Of a DNA stretch of 64,000 bases, positions 34,908-44,288 are shown one piece after another (positions within the stretch are counted from its first letter, which is position 1; each line of letters starts with the position of its first letter). The notes under the pieces were generated by a model. That model was not told the DNA's origin. It saw only the letters and a program-made list of their open reading frames with translations, and did no database searches. Source of the DNA: Burkholderiales bacterium (GTDB taxonomy: Bacteria > Pseudomonadota > Gammaproteobacteria > Burkholderiales > SG8-41); contig JADZGE010000031.1 in assembly GCA_020854035.1 (NCBI GenBank), positions 1 through 64,000 on the forward strand, read 5' to 3'. A program made the translations under genes and the position numbers.

Positions 34908-35555
34908 CTACTGGATGATGAAGTTGGTGAAGAGCACCGAGAGCACCGGGCCCTGGGGCTCGGGAGCGGGCGCCGGCGCGGGCGCGGCGGGGGTGCTCGC
35001 GGCGTCGGCGGGGGCGGGCTGTGCCGCCGGCGCCGGCGCGGGCTTTCCGGCGGGGCGCGCGGCGCCGGGATCGAGCACGGTGTTGACCTCGCCCGCGATC
35101 TGGTTGGCGAGTCCCTGCTTGCCGTCGATGGTGGCGAGATCGGAAGGCTTCTTGCTCGAGAGGAGCAGCACGAGCCGGCTGCGGATGTCCGGCATGAACT
35201 GCTTGATCGCCTGCTCCGTCGCGCTGTCTGCGACGCGCAGCGAGAGCGTCGTCTGCAGGAAGTGCTCGCCGTTCTCGGGCTGGAGGTTGACGGTGAACGT
35301 CTCGAGCGGCACGTAGAGCACCGCCTTCGGGCGCTCGGGCGGTTTCCGGACCCCGGCCCCCTTGGCGGCGTCCGTCGCCGCGGGCGCTTCGCGCAGGAAC
35401 CACCATCCCGCGCCGCCGCCCCCGGCCGCCAGCACCGCGAGGGCGGCGATCGCCATGACGAGAGTCCTGCCTTTCTTCTGCTTCGGTGGCGCGGCCGCCG
35501 GTTCGTCCTTGCGCGCCCCGCCCGGGGCCGCCTTTGCCTTGTCGTCCTTTGCCAT
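34908..35555 (-). CDS. fliL: flagellar basal body-associated protein FliL
   Basis: 215 residues. Short charged N-terminus, one membrane helix (TLVMAIAALAVLAAGGGG), then the periplasmic FliL domain (YVPLETFTVNLQPENGEHFLQ). The start at 35555 (MAKDDKAKAAP) is chosen because AAGGAGG stands about 8 bases upstream; an in-frame ATG at 35582 is less likely. An Ala/Pro-rich stretch near the C-terminus is an unusual insert for this family. FliL surrounds the stators. Confidence 0.95.
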   Translation of the reverse strand: MAKDDKAKAAPGGARKDEPAAAPPKQKKGRTLVMAIAALAVLAAGGGGAGWWFLREAPAATDAAKGAGVRKPPERPKAVLYVPLETFTVNLQPENGEHFLQTTLSLRVADSATEQAIKQFMPDIRSRLVLLLSSKKPSDLATIDGKQGLANQIAGEVNTVLDPGAARPAGKPAPAPAAQPAPADAASTPAAPAPAPAPEPQGPVLSVLFTNFIIQ

Positions 35556-35585
35556 CGTCGGCCCTCCTTCTGGTTGCGCCACGCC

Positions 35586-36578
35586 TTACGCGAATACGTC
35601 CACGAGCCCCGTCCCGGCGCGCACGGCGGAGACCGGTACGGGCGTCACCCCGCCGCCGGCTGCTGCCGTCTCGCCGGAGTAGCCTGGGTACGGCGTGCCG
35701 CCGGGGTCGCGGAACGACTGGGCGTTGACGCTCGCCTGCCCGAGGCTGAGCCCAGATTCCGCCAGCATTTCGCGCAGCCGGGGCAGCGCCGCCTCGAGCG
35801 CGGCGCGCACGTCCGCATGCGGCGAGGCGAAGCTGACGCTCGCCTGGGTGGCGCCTTCTCCCGCCAGTCGCAGGTGGATTTCCAGGGGGCCGAGATCGGG
35901 CGGGTTCAGGCGCACTTCCGCCACCTGGTGGCGCTCGCCCGCCATCCACAGCATGGTCCGGCCGAGCTGCGCGTCCCAGCCCCCGGCGCCGACGGGGGCG
36001 CGCAGGGCGGCCGCGGCGGGCGCGGCAGCCGGCGCCGCGCGGTGCGGCGCGGTGGCGGGGGTGGATGCGCCTGTCAGGACGGCAGTCTGCTCGGTAACGT
36101 CCGGGAGCGTGGCCGCGCCAGCCGTGCGGAGAGAGGCATCCTGCCCGGCCGGTGCCGGCGTGGCCGAGGGCGGCGCAGCGGGTTCGGCGCGCGGCCTGGC
36201 GGCGCAGGCGTCCGCCGGGAGTGCCGCTTCTTCCGGCGCGCGGTCTGCCACCGCGGCGCTCGTGCCGGTGCGCGCGGCCATGGGCGCGGCGGCCGCCAGC
36301 ATGAGCGTCAGTGCCGCATCCGTCGTCACCGTAACGGCTGGTGCCGCGGCTATCCCGTCGGCGGCTTCCCCGGCGCCCGGCTGCGAGTCGGAGGCGGATG
36401 CGGGCGCCTCGGGAGCGCCCTCGGGCAGCGCCAGCTCGGCCGCGAGCACCTCGGCGAAGCCGGGGAGCTCGGCAGCGAGTGCGTCCGCCGCCGCGGGATC
36501 GCCCGGCGCCGCCGCGGACGGGCTCGCGCCGCCCGCGGCGGGCGGAACCGGTGTCAGCGGCATCAGCGGCAGTTCCAT
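35586..36578 (-). CDS. fliK: flagellar hook-length control protein FliK
   Basis: 330 residues. Long Ala/Pro-rich N-terminal ruler, then the conserved C-terminal Flg_hook domain (about 205-290; VAEVRLNPPDLGPLEIHL and QASVSFASPHADVRAALE) that switches FlhB specificity. The ATG at 36578 has AGGGAG upstream. One of two FliK-like proteins in the window, the other being at 43388-44179. Confidence 0.92.
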   Translation of the reverse strand: MELPLMPLTPVPPAAGGASPSAAAPGDPAAADALAAELPGFAEVLAAELALPEGAPEAPASASDSQPGAGEAADGIAAAPAVTVTTDAALTLMLAAAAPMAARTGTSAAVADRAPEEAALPADACAARPRAEPAAPPSATPAPAGQDASLRTAGAATLPDVTEQTAVLTGASTPATAPHRAAPAAAPAAAALRAPVGAGGWDAQLGRTMLWMAGERHQVAEVRLNPPDLGPLEIHLRLAGEGATQASVSFASPHADVRAALEAALPRLREMLAESGLSLGQASVNAQSFRDPGGTPYPGYSGETAAAGGGVTPVPVSAVRAGTGLVDVFA

Positions 36579-36612
36579 GCAATTCTCCCTGGAGTTTCCC
36601 GCGCCCCTGCGT

Positions 36613-37065
36613 TCATCCCCGAATCCCGGGCCCGGCGGAGGGCTTGCGCGACGCGAACTCGTCCTGCGCTCTCTGCTCGCCGCGGCGCGCGGCGGCCGCC
36701 TCGGCCTTCACGCGCCGGCTCTCCAGCGTGTCGAACGAGCGCAGCCGCCCGTTGGCGGCACGCCACTCCGAGCGGCTCTGCTCGGCCAGCGTGCGGCTCA
36801 ACGCGACCTGCTCGCGCTGCTGCTCGATCGCGGCGTCGAGCTTCACCACGAAGCGCTGGTAGGAGAGCCACGTGTCGCGATCCATACCCTCGCGCGCGGA
36901 GCTGACGAGCCGGGCGAGGCACTCGTCGCGGTAGTTGACCAGCAGATCGAGCTTGCCGTGCTCCTCGCGCTCGCGCGAGTTCGTCGCGCCGAGCGCGCGC
37001 GCCGCGCGGTCGTTCTTCTCGCGCGCGTGCTCGATCAGCTGCTGGAGGGTACGTTTGGGCAGCAT
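36613..37065 (-). CDS. fliJ: flagellar export chaperone/stalk protein FliJ
   Basis: 150 residues, almost wholly alpha-helical coiled coil rich in Arg/Glu, the stalk that links the FliI ATPase ring with FlhA. The ATG at 37065 (MLPKRTLQQLIEHAREK) has AAGGAG at good distance. An alternative ATG at 37080 overlaps the fliI stop (ATGA) and would add five residues. Confidence 0.9.
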   Translation of the reverse strand: MLPKRTLQQLIEHAREKNDRAARALGATNSREREEHGKLDLLVNYRDECLARLVSSAREGMDRDTWLSYQRFVVKLDAAIEQQREQVALSRTLAEQSRSEWRAANGRLRSFDTLESRRVKAEAAAARRGEQRAQDEFASRKPSAGPGIRG

Positions 37066-37076
37066 CCTCGCTCCTT

Positions 37077-38498
37077 TCATGGCGCGCCGGCGGGCGCGGT
37101 TGCGGGTTCGAACAGGGCGCAAAGCGCGGCGAGGCTCTCCTCGCAGCTCGCGCGGCTGCGCATATCCTGGCGCAGCCAGGTCTCGAGCCGGGGGAGGATT
37201 TCGATCGCGCGGTCGAGCGCGGGGTCGCTGCCCGCGACGTAGGCGCCGACGCTCACGAGATCGCGGGCTCTCTGGTAGCGCGACCAGGCCGCCTTGAACT
37301 CGCGCACCGCCTCGAGCTGCGCGGGCCGCGCGAGCGCCGGCAGCACGCGGCTCACCGACGCCTCAATGTCGATCGCGGGGTAGTGCCCTGAGTCGGCGAG
37401 CGAGCGCGACAGCACGACGTGGCCGTCGAGGATCGCGCGCGCGCAGTCGCCAACCGGATCGTCGTGGTCGTCGCCCTCGGTCAACACCGTGTAGAACGCC
37501 GTGATCGAACCCGAGCCGCGGCGGGCGTTGCCGGCGCGTTCGACGAGCCTCGGGACCCGCGCGAACACCGACGGCGGATAGCCGCGCGTGGCGGGCGGCT
37601 CGCCGATGGCGAGCGCGATCTCGCGATGCGCCATCGCGAAGCGCGTGAGCGAATCCATGATGAGGAGCACGTGGCGGCCGCGGTCGCGGAAGTACTCGGC
37701 CACCGCGGTGGCGTAGGCAGCGCCGTGGATGCGAAGCAGCGGAGAGGTGTCCGCGGGCGCGGCGATCACCACCGAGCGCGCGAGGCCGTCGGCCCCGAGT
37801 ATGCGCTCGATGAATTCCTGGACTTCGCGGCCACGCTCGCCGATCAGCCCGACGACGGTCACGTCCGCGCTCGTGTAGCGCGCCATCATGCCGAGCAGCA
37901 CGCTCTTGCCCACGCCGCTGCCCGAGAAGAGCCCCATGCGCTGGCCGCGTCCGGTCGTCAGGAGCCCGTTTACCGCGCGCACGCCCACGTCGAGCACCGT
38001 CTCGATCGGGGCGCGCTCGAGCGGATTGACGGGGCGACTGTAGAGCGGCGCGGTCTCCGTCGTGTTGAGCGGCCCGAGCTCGTCGAGCGGATGGCCCGCG
38101 CCGTCGAGCACCCGCCCGAGGAGCGCGTCGCCCACGGGGACCGCCTTGCCGTGGTCCGCGCTGCGGCGGCGCGGCACGGCCGGCACGTGCATGCGCGGCG
38201 GGCGCGGCAGTTGCTCGGTCGCGAAGACCGACGCTCCCGGGGTGAGCCCGTAAGCCTCCTCGGTCGGCATGAGGAACAGGCGCTCGCCGGCGAAGCCGGC
38301 GACCTCGGCGCCGATCCTCTGCCCGTTCGGCAGCAGCACCGTGCAATCGCTGCCGATCGGCAACTGCAGACCAGCCGCCTCCATCACGAGCCCCGCGACC
38401 CGCGTGAGATGTCCCGTTACGCGGAACGGCGCGACGGCGTCCGGCGCGACGGCGCAGGCGCCGAGGTATGCCGACCAGGGATGCGCGCCGGCGTTCAC
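37077..38498 (-). CDS. fliI: flagellum-specific ATP synthase FliI
   Basis: 473 residues. Export ATPase related to F1-beta. Walker A is [15 protein letters not shown] and Walker B is [13 protein letters not shown]; the SAYSEA-like C-terminal domain is in place. It overlaps fliH by 4 bases. With FliH and FliJ it feeds substrates to the export gate. Confidence 0.98.
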   Translation of the reverse strand: MNAGAHPWSAYLGACAVAPDAVAPFRVTGHLTRVAGLVMEAAGLQLPIGSDCTVLLPNGQRIGAEVAGFAGERLFLMPTEEAYGLTPGASVFATEQLPRPPRMHVPAVPRRRSADHGKAVPVGDALLGRVLDGAGHPLDELGPLNTTETAPLYSRPVNPLERAPIETVLDVGVRAVNGLLTTGRGQRMGLFSGSGVGKSVLLGMMARYTSADVTVVGLIGERGREVQEFIERILGADGLARSVVIAAPADTSPLLRIHGAAYATAVAEYFRDRGRHVLLIMDSLTRFAMAHREIALAIGEPPATRGYPPSVFARVPRLVERAGNARRGSGSITAFYTVLTEGDDHDDPVGDCARAILDGHVVLSRSLADSGHYPAIDIEASVSRVLPALARPAQLEAVREFKAAWSRYQRARDLVSVGAYVAGSDPALDRAIEILPRLETWLRQDMRSRASCEESLAALCALFEPATAPAGAP

Positions 38499-39133
38499 GC
38501 GGCGTCTCCCGGCGCGGCCTCGATCCAGGCATGGCTGCGGCCGAGCGACGCGAGGATCCGCTCCCAGCGCGTCTCAAGCGTCGCGTCCACGAGCGTCGCC
38601 GCGCTCTCGATGCGGCAGCCCCCGCGCTCGATCGATTCGTCCTCCACGATCACGCAGCCGGCCTGCCCGTGCGATTCGGCGATCCCCTCGCGCACGAGCG
38701 CCGCGTCCCGCGGGTGCAGCGCGAGCCGCGCCGGCGCGCCGCTCGCCGGCATCTGGCGCAGCGCCTCGCGCACGAGCGGGACGATGAGCTCGCGGCGCAC
38801 GCCGAGCGCCTCGCGCACCATGCGCCGCGCGAGCTCCAGCGCGAGCGTGAGCAGATCCTCGGCGATCCTCGCTTCCTCGGCGCGGAGCGCGGCGCCCACC
38901 GACGCGGCGAGCGCCTCGATCGCCGCCAGCCGCTCGGCCGCCCGGGCGCGCCCTTCCGCGAGCCCGGCGGCGAGGCCCTCGGCGTGGGCCGCGCGCTGAA
39001 GCCGCTCGATGTCGCCGGCGGTCGGGAGCGCGATGCCGCCGGTCTCGCGCGCCACCGCCCCGCCGCCGAGCGCGGCGAGCTCCCAGCGCTGCCAGGCGGT
39101 CTGCTTGCCGGCCGGCAGAACGGGGCTAGACAT
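38495..39133 (-). CDS. fliH: flagellar assembly protein FliH
   Basis: 212 residues. Ala/Glu-rich coiled coil in the middle with GxxxG-like spacing, then the C-terminal FliH/HrpE domain (about 120-205) that binds FliI. Overlaps fliG by 8 bases and fliI by 4, so the run is translationally coupled. Confidence 0.93.
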   Translation of the reverse strand: MSSPVLPAGKQTAWQRWELAALGGGAVARETGGIALPTAGDIERLQRAAHAEGLAAGLAEGRARAAERLAAIEALAASVGAALRAEEARIAEDLLTLALELARRMVREALGVRRELIVPLVREALRQMPASGAPARLALHPRDAALVREGIAESHGQAGCVIVEDESIERGGCRIESAATLVDATLETRWERILASLGRSHAWIEAAPGDAA

Positions 39134-40121
39134 AGGACCCCTCGCCGCCGCCGCCGATCGCCACCTGTCCCTCGTCGGCGAGGCGGCGCACGATCCTCAG
39201 GATCTCCTTCTGCTGCGTCTCGACCTCGGACACGCGCACGGGGCCCTTCGCCTCGAGGTCCTCCTTCAGCATTTCGCCCGCCCGCTGCGACATGTTCTTG
39301 AACACCTTCTGCCGCAACTCCTCGCTCGCGCCCTTCAGCGCCACGATCAGCGACTCGGACTGCACTTCCCGCAGCAGCAGCTGGATCGCGCGGTCGTCGA
39401 GATCGAGCAGGTTCTCGAACACGAACATCTGGTCGAGGATCTTCTGCGCGAGTTCGGCATCGTGCTGGCGCACCGCCTCGATGACGCCCGTCTCGATCGC
39501 CGAGCCGAGGCGGTTCACGATCTCGGCCGCCGCCTTGATGCCGCCGCGCGGGGCCGCCTTGCCGCCGCCGCCGCCGGTGAGCAGCCGCTGCAGGACTTCG
39601 TTCAGTTCGCGCAGCGCCGCGGGCTGTATGCCCTCGAGCGTGGCGATGCGCAGCACGACGTCGTTGCGCAGCCGCTCCGGGAGGAGCTTCATCACTTCGG
39701 CCGCCTGGTCGCGGTCGAGGTGGACGAGGATCGTGGCGACGATCTGCGGGTGCTCGTTGCCGATCAGGCCGGCGACGGCGGGCGCGTCCATCCATTTCAG
39801 TCCCTCGATGCCCGCGGCGTCTCCCTCCTGCAGGATGCGCTCGATCACCGCGCTCGCCTTGTCGTCGCCGAGCGCGCGCGTGAGCACGCTCTTCACGTAC
39901 TCCGCGGATCCCGCTCCGAGCGAGGTGCGCTCCTCGGCCTCGGTGCGGAAAGCGTCGAGCACCTTGCCGATCTTCTCGCGCGAGACGTCCTTCAGGCGCG
40001 CCATCGCCTGCCCGAGCTTCTGCACTTCGCGCGGCGCGAGATGCTTCATGACTTCCGCCGCCTGCGCCTCCCCGAGCGAGAGCATCAGGATCGCGCTCCT
40101 CGTCAGTCCGTCCTCACTCAT
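39126..40121 (-). CDS. fliG: flagellar motor switch protein FliG
   Basis: 331 residues, standard length. The middle-domain motif GNEHPQIVATILVHLD and the charged torque helix (DRAIQLLLREVQSESLIVAL) are intact. FliG joins the MS ring to the C-ring and contacts the stators. Overlaps fliF by 8 bases. Confidence 0.98.
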   Translation of the reverse strand: MSEDGLTRSAILMLSLGEAQAAEVMKHLAPREVQKLGQAMARLKDVSREKIGKVLDAFRTEAEERTSLGAGSAEYVKSVLTRALGDDKASAVIERILQEGDAAGIEGLKWMDAPAVAGLIGNEHPQIVATILVHLDRDQAAEVMKLLPERLRNDVVLRIATLEGIQPAALRELNEVLQRLLTGGGGGKAAPRGGIKAAAEIVNRLGSAIETGVIEAVRQHDAELAQKILDQMFVFENLLDLDDRAIQLLLREVQSESLIVALKGASEELRQKVFKNMSQRAGEMLKEDLEAKGPVRVSEVETQQKEILRIVRRLADEGQVAIGGGGEGSYV

Positions 40122-41772
40122 TGCCGCCCACCCAGCTCTTCACGACGCTCGCCACCCGCTGCGGCTCCTGCTGCGCCACCTGCCGCGCGAGCTGGAGGTT
40201 CGCCTCGTAGGTCCGCGGGCCCGGGTTCCGGGCGTCGCCGCTCTCGTCGGGCAGCGCCGGCGCGGGCGGGGGCTCGGCGAGGCGCCGGAACATCGGGCGG
40301 ATCACGCGCACGAAGAGGAGGAACGCCACGGCCGCGAAGAGGAGGTTGCGTCCGGCGCTCTTCGCCATCTCGATCACCTGCGGGTCCTTCCAGAGCGGCG
40401 TCTCCGGCACCGGTTCCACCTCGGGCACGTTGAACGGGCGGTTGACGACGTTCAGCGTGTCCCCGCGCGCCTCGGTGAAGCCGATCGCCTCGCGCACGAG
40501 CGCGGTGATCTGCTTCATTTCCTCCTCCGGCAGCGGCTTCGCGCCGGCCTTTGCTTCGCCCTTCCCGCCTTCCTTTTCGGCGGCGGCCTCCTTGCGGTAG
40601 TTGACGACCACTGCCGCGGAAAGGCGCTTCAGCGTGCCGACGGGCTGGCTCACGTGGCGCACGGTGCGATCCACCTCGTAATTGATCGTGGAATCCTTGC
40701 GCGAGTGCGTGGCGCTCGCGGCGCCCGCGCCGGCCGCGACGCTCGCCGTCGCCGGGGGCGCGCCTTTCGCCGCGGCGCCGGCCGCGGGGTTGACGATCGG
40801 CGCGCTCGCCGGCGCCGGGGGCTGGTTGGAAAGCGCGCCGGGCACGCCGCCCGCCTGCGCGCCGCCGGGCGCCTGCGATTCGCTGCTCGACTGGCTGCGC
40901 ATCGCGACGTTGGCCGGGTCGTGGTTCGGCTTGTAGAGTTCCTCCGCGCGCTCGACGCGGGAGAAATCGAGGTCGGCGGTCACCTGCGCGCGGATGTTGG
41001 CCGAGCCCACGATCGGCGCGAGGATCGTCTCGATGCGCTTCACGTAGCCCGCTTCGATTTCGCGCACGTAGGCGAGCTGTCCGGCGTCGAGCCCCTGCGG
41101 GGATTCCGCGCCGGCGCGGGCGGAGAGGAGATTGCCGCCCTGATCGAGCACCGTCACGCGCTGCGCCGGCAGTTCCGGGACGCTGTTGGCGACGAGGTTC
41201 ACGATCGCGTTCACCTGCGCGGGTTCCAGCGTGCGCCCGGGAGCAAGCGCCAGGACGACCGACGCGCTCGATTTCGGCTGCTCGCGCAGGAACGCGGTCG
41301 GGCGCGCGAGCGCGAGATGCACGCGGGCGGAGCGCACGGCGGAGAGCGTCTGGATGGAACGCGCGAGCTCGCCTTCGAGCGCGCGCTGGTAGTTCACCTG
41401 CTCGAGGAACTGGCTGGTGCCGAGGCGCGGGTTCTCGAGCAGTTCGAAGCCGGTGCCCCCGCCCTTCGGCAGGCCCTGCCCGGCGAGGCGCAGGCGCGCA
41501 TCGTGCACCATCGACCCCGGCACGAGGATCGCCCCGTCGGAGAGCTGGTAGGGAACGTTCATCTGCTGGAGCGCGGCGACCACCGCCCCGCCCTCGCGGT
41601 CGGGGAGGTTCGCGTAGAGCACGCGGTAATCCGGCGTGCGGGTCCACAACCACACCCCCGTCACCGCCGCGGCGGCGGCGGCGATGGCGGTAAGTAGCGC
41701 GAGGCGCTGCGGCGTGAAAAGCTGCGCCAGGACGCCGGCGACGGACGGAAACTCTCTCGTTCCTGCGGCCAT
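40114..41772 (-). CDS. fliF: flagellar MS-ring protein FliF
   Basis: 552 residues. N-terminal membrane helix (about 20-45), two ring-building motif domains, a variable Ala/Gly/Pro-rich middle, a second membrane helix (LLFAAVAFLLFVRVIRP) and a C-terminal FliG-binding tail. First gene of the - strand fliF-to-fliR run, divergent from fliE with 146 bases between. No convincing promoter is seen there. Confidence 0.97.
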   Translation of the reverse strand: MAAGTREFPSVAGVLAQLFTPQRLALLTAIAAAAAAVTGVWLWTRTPDYRVLYANLPDREGGAVVAALQQMNVPYQLSDGAILVPGSMVHDARLRLAGQGLPKGGGTGFELLENPRLGTSQFLEQVNYQRALEGELARSIQTLSAVRSARVHLALARPTAFLREQPKSSASVVLALAPGRTLEPAQVNAIVNLVANSVPELPAQRVTVLDQGGNLLSARAGAESPQGLDAGQLAYVREIEAGYVKRIETILAPIVGSANIRAQVTADLDFSRVERAEELYKPNHDPANVAMRSQSSSESQAPGGAQAGGVPGALSNQPPAPASAPIVNPAAGAAAKGAPPATASVAAGAGAASATHSRKDSTINYEVDRTVRHVSQPVGTLKRLSAAVVVNYRKEAAAEKEGGKGEAKAGAKPLPEEEMKQITALVREAIGFTEARGDTLNVVNRPFNVPEVEPVPETPLWKDPQVIEMAKSAGRNLLFAAVAFLLFVRVIRPMFRRLAEPPPAPALPDESGDARNPGPRTYEANLQLARQVAQQEPQRVASVVKSWVGGNE

Positions 41773-41918
41773 GATGCAGGCGATTATCGGAGCGGAAGTG
41801 CGCCGGGGTGCCCGGGAAAAGGGGGCCTTTCGGGGCCCTATTCGGGCCTCCGTTTCCCGCGGGGCGGCGCTACGGTGCGAAACCGGCGGGAGCGTGCCGG
41901 CCGAACGGGAGGAAGGCG

Positions 41919-42251
41919 ATGCAGACGAGGGCCCTTGACGAGATTCTCAGCCAGTTGCGCGCGGCCGAGGCGTTCGCTTCGGGCAGGGCCGCTGCGGGCG
42001 CAGCGGCGCGGGCCGACGCCGCGAGCGGCGCGGACTTCGCCGCGGCGTTGAAATCGGCGCTCGATACGGTGAACGGCGCGCAGAACCGCGCGCTCGCGCT
42101 CGCGCGCGATTTCGAGACCGGCAATCGCGACGTCGCGCTGCATGAGGTCATGCTCGCGATGCAGAAGGCGAACATCGCCTTCCAGGGCACGGTGCAGGTT
42201 CGCAACCGCCTGGTCGCGGCGTATCAGGACATCATGAACATGCCGATATGA
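41919..42251 (+). CDS. fliE: flagellar hook-basal body protein FliE
   Basis: 110 residues. The adapter between MS ring and rod. The C-terminal half (MLAMQKANIAFQGTVQVRNR to AYQDIMNMPI) is diagnostic. The ATG at 41919 follows GGGAGGAAGG; a longer frame from 41808 is rejected. It is the only + strand gene in the flagellar cluster, divergent from fliF and followed at once by its own terminator. Confidence 0.95.
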   Translation: MQTRALDEILSQLRAAEAFASGRAAAGAAARADAASGADFAAALKSALDTVNGAQNRALALARDFETGNRDVALHEVMLAMQKANIAFQGTVQVRNRLVAAYQDIMNMPI

Positions 42252-42255
42252 AGAG

Positions 42256-42287
42256 CGGGGGAGGGCCTGCGCCGCTCCCCCGTTTTT
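42256..42287 (+). terminator. intrinsic terminator of fliE
   Basis: CGGGGGAG (42256-42263) pairs perfectly with CTCCCCCG (42275-42282) and is followed by five T, directly after the fliE stop. fliE is thus a single-gene transcript on this strand. Confidence 0.88.
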
Positions 42288-42361
42288 CATCATGCGGGCT
42301 GAACGCCGGGAAGCGAAGAGTCGAAGGCGGGGAGAACGGAGAACCGCCCGCGCCCCCGAAC

Positions 42362-43135
42362 TCAGTCCTTGCCGAAGCGGAGGTTGCGCTCGCGCTCGAG
42401 CTTCATCGCGTAGCGCTGCAGCCGCGTGATGCCCTCGGGCCGCGGGCGCACGAACCGGCAGCCCACCCGCGTCATCTTCCCGCTCTTCAGCTCGAGCTCG
42501 CGCACGTTGCGCACTTCGAGGCCGGTCGCGAGCGCGCCCTCGCCCGGCAGCACGATCGTGCAGTCGGGGTGCACGTTGCCCACCTCGAACGCGATCGCGG
42601 GCGCGCGCGCGAGCAGGGCGACTCCGCCCACGCTGAGATCCGCGACTTCGAATATCGCGCGGAGCTTCCCGCTCCCCGTCTCGTACGGGATCGTGCACTT
42701 CGGCGGATTGGACATCGGGCAGGCGACGCGGAAGAACTCGCGCCGCTGCAGCCGCAGCACGGCCTCGGGCAGGCGCCCGGCAAGCACTTCCCGCCCGGGT
42801 TCGCCCGTCGCCCACAACCCGTCCACGCGGAACTTGATCCGGATGCCGTCGAGGCTGGTGGTGAACGTGACCGTGGCGCCGGAGGCAAGGCGGGCGGCGA
42901 GGTTCTTCTGCGCCGGCATGTCGAAGAGCAGGCGATCCGCGCCGGGATCGACCTCGAGCAGCGTCGTCAGCGCGAGCGCGCCGGCTTCGCCGAAGGTGGC
43001 GGTCATGAGGGCGGAGCGGGCCGCCGTCGCGCGCAGCACCTGCGCGATTTCGGCGCTCGAGTGGACGAGGTAGCGCTCTTCTTCCTTGCTGAAGCGGGCC
43101 TCGATCGGCGCTTCCCGCGCCTCGCTCCCGCTCAT
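42362..43135 (-). CDS. YcgR-type flagellar brake (PilZ domain)
   Basis: 257 residues. N-terminal YcgR domain (about 10-115) and C-terminal PilZ domain (about 130-250). Both c-di-GMP-binding signatures are present: RLQRREFFRVACP (the RxxxR motif) and DLSVGG (DxSxxG). YcgR slows the motor by binding FliG/FliM or MotA when c-di-GMP is high. The ATG at 43135 overlaps the stop of the FlhB-like gene. Its neighbours include two diguanylate cyclases. Confidence 0.9.
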   Translation of the reverse strand: MSGSEAREAPIEARFSKEEERYLVHSSAEIAQVLRATAARSALMTATFGEAGALALTTLLEVDPGADRLLFDMPAQKNLAARLASGATVTFTTSLDGIRIKFRVDGLWATGEPGREVLAGRLPEAVLRLQRREFFRVACPMSNPPKCTIPYETGSGKLRAIFEVADLSVGGVALLARAPAIAFEVGNVHPDCTIVLPGEGALATGLEVRNVRELELKSGKMTRVGCRFVRPRPEGITRLQRYAMKLERERNLRFGKD

Positions 43136-43401
43136 GCGGCCTCCCGCTCGAGCCGGTAGAGCCATGCGAGGAGTTCGGCAACCGCGACGTAGATCTCGGG
43201 TGGAATGCGCCCGTTGCGCTCGACCTGCACGAGGAGCGCCGCCAGTTCGCGCGATTCGTGCTCGTCGACGCCGCGCGCGCGCGCCTGCTCGACGATCGCC
43301 TCCGCGATGAGTCCGCGGCCCTTCGCGATCACGCGTGGCGCGCCATCGCCAGCGCTGTAGGCGAGCGCGACGGCGGCCGGACGGCGGTCAGGGCCGGGCA
43401 C
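43132..43401 (-). CDS. FlhB C-domain-like export switch protein (EscU/YscU/HrcU family)
   Basis: 89 residues that match only the cytoplasmic C-terminal domain of FlhB (AVALAYSAGDGAPRVIAKGRG to EIYVAVAELLAWLYR). The autocleavage NPTH motif and all membrane helices are absent; the corresponding region starts with the residues after the cleavage site. Such stand-alone FlhB2/FlhX proteins occur next to fliK-like genes in several bacteria and can partly replace the FlhB C-domain. The start is GTG at 43401, overlapping the FliK-like gene by 14 bases. Confidence 0.8.
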   Translation of the reverse strand: MPGPDRRPAAVALAYSAGDGAPRVIAKGRGLIAEAIVEQARARGVDEHESRELAALLVQVERNGRIPPEIYVAVAELLAWLYRLEREAA

Positions 43402-44179
43402 GGGACGCTCCCGCGATCGTCGCCCGTTGAAGGCCCGCGCCGGCAAGCGCCGCCGCGAGCTCGCCTGCGCGCTGGTCGAGGAGCACGCCGGTGGCGGGCG
43501 CCGCGGCGGCGAGCCGGATGGCGAGGCCGGCGGCGCCGAGCGCAATCCGCGCTTCCACCGGCCCCAGCCGGGCGAGATCGAGCGCGACGCGGGTCGTCCA
43601 CGTGCCGCTTGCCGGCGGCTCGCCGGCCTCCGCGCGCTCGCGCGGGCGCTCCTCGACCTCCCAGCGCATTGGCTGGCCGGGCCAGACCGGCCCGCTCCAG
43701 GCGACGACGCGGGGTTGCGGATCGTTAAGGAGACCGCTCAACGCGACGAGTTCGCGCAGCGTCGCGGCCGCCCGCGCGGGGTCGGCCGGCGCATCGGGGA
43801 AGAGCGGCTGCGTCGCGGGCGTGGCGCCCTCGGGCCGTCCGGCGGCGAGTCCCTCGGCGAATCGCGAGACGAGGCGGCCGGTCGCGCTCAACCGGGCGCC
43901 GACGGCTACGGGGTCGCCTCCCGTGTCGGGGCCGCTCGCCGCGCCGGTCGCGAGCCGCACCCGCTCGCCGGCGCGGGTCCCGGGCGGGAGTTCCACCTCG
44001 AAGCGCCGCTCGCCGGCGCGCACGCGGTAGCGCCCGTCCGGCAGCAGCGCCTCGACTTCCGCCTCGATGGCGCGCACCGGCGTGACGGGCGCCGTGTCGC
44101 TTACGCGCCCCGCGAGCGCCGGCACGCGGCTCGCTTCGACGGCGAGCCGCAGGCGACCGATGAGTTCGGCTGGCAGCAT
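43388..44179 (-). CDS. second FliK-like hook-length control protein
   Basis: 263 residues. Ala/Pro/Arg-rich with a C-terminal segment (TTRVALDLARLGPVEARIALG and LAAALAGAGLQ) resembling the Flg_hook domain of FliK. It is shorter than the fliK at 35586. The coupling to a FlhB C-domain gene suggests a paired ruler/switch module. The family assignment is weaker than for the main fliK. Confidence 0.65.
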   Translation of the reverse strand: MLPAELIGRLRLAVEASRVPALAGRVSDTAPVTPVRAIEAEVEALLPDGRYRVRAGERRFEVELPPGTRAGERVRLATGAASGPDTGGDPVAVGARLSATGRLVSRFAEGLAAGRPEGATPATQPLFPDAPADPARAAATLRELVALSGLLNDPQPRVVAWSGPVWPGQPMRWEVEERPRERAEAGEPPASGTWTTRVALDLARLGPVEARIALGAAGLAIRLAAAAPATGVLLDQRAGELAAALAGAGLQRATIAGASRARP

Positions 44180-44288
44180 GTCCGGTTCAGTTCACCGCCA
44201 CCGGGCCGCGGCGAGCGCGGAGTGCCGGCGAGGCCCGGTGCACCGGCCCTCCCGCGGCGAGCTCCGCGCCCGTGTGGCCATTCGTTCC

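Noticed and set aside
32783-34918. 711-residue + strand frame opposite fliO, fliN and fliM
   Set aside because: Covers three well-recognised genes on the other strand and reads as Arg/His/Pro-rich low complexity.
39292-41697. 801-residue + strand frame opposite fliG and fliF
   Set aside because: Antisense shadow of two certain flagellar genes.
41789-41796. TCCGATAA on the - strand just before fliF, resembling a sigma28 -10 box
   Set aside because: No TAAA lies 15-16 bases upstream, and a start there would leave only about ten bases before the fliF ATG; fliF is not usually a late flagellar gene.
41773-41918. Possible sigma54 site (GGGCAC...CGCA on the - strand) between fliF and fliE
   Set aside because: The GG to GC spacing is 11, not 12, and the TTGC half is poor. 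Not strong enough to list.
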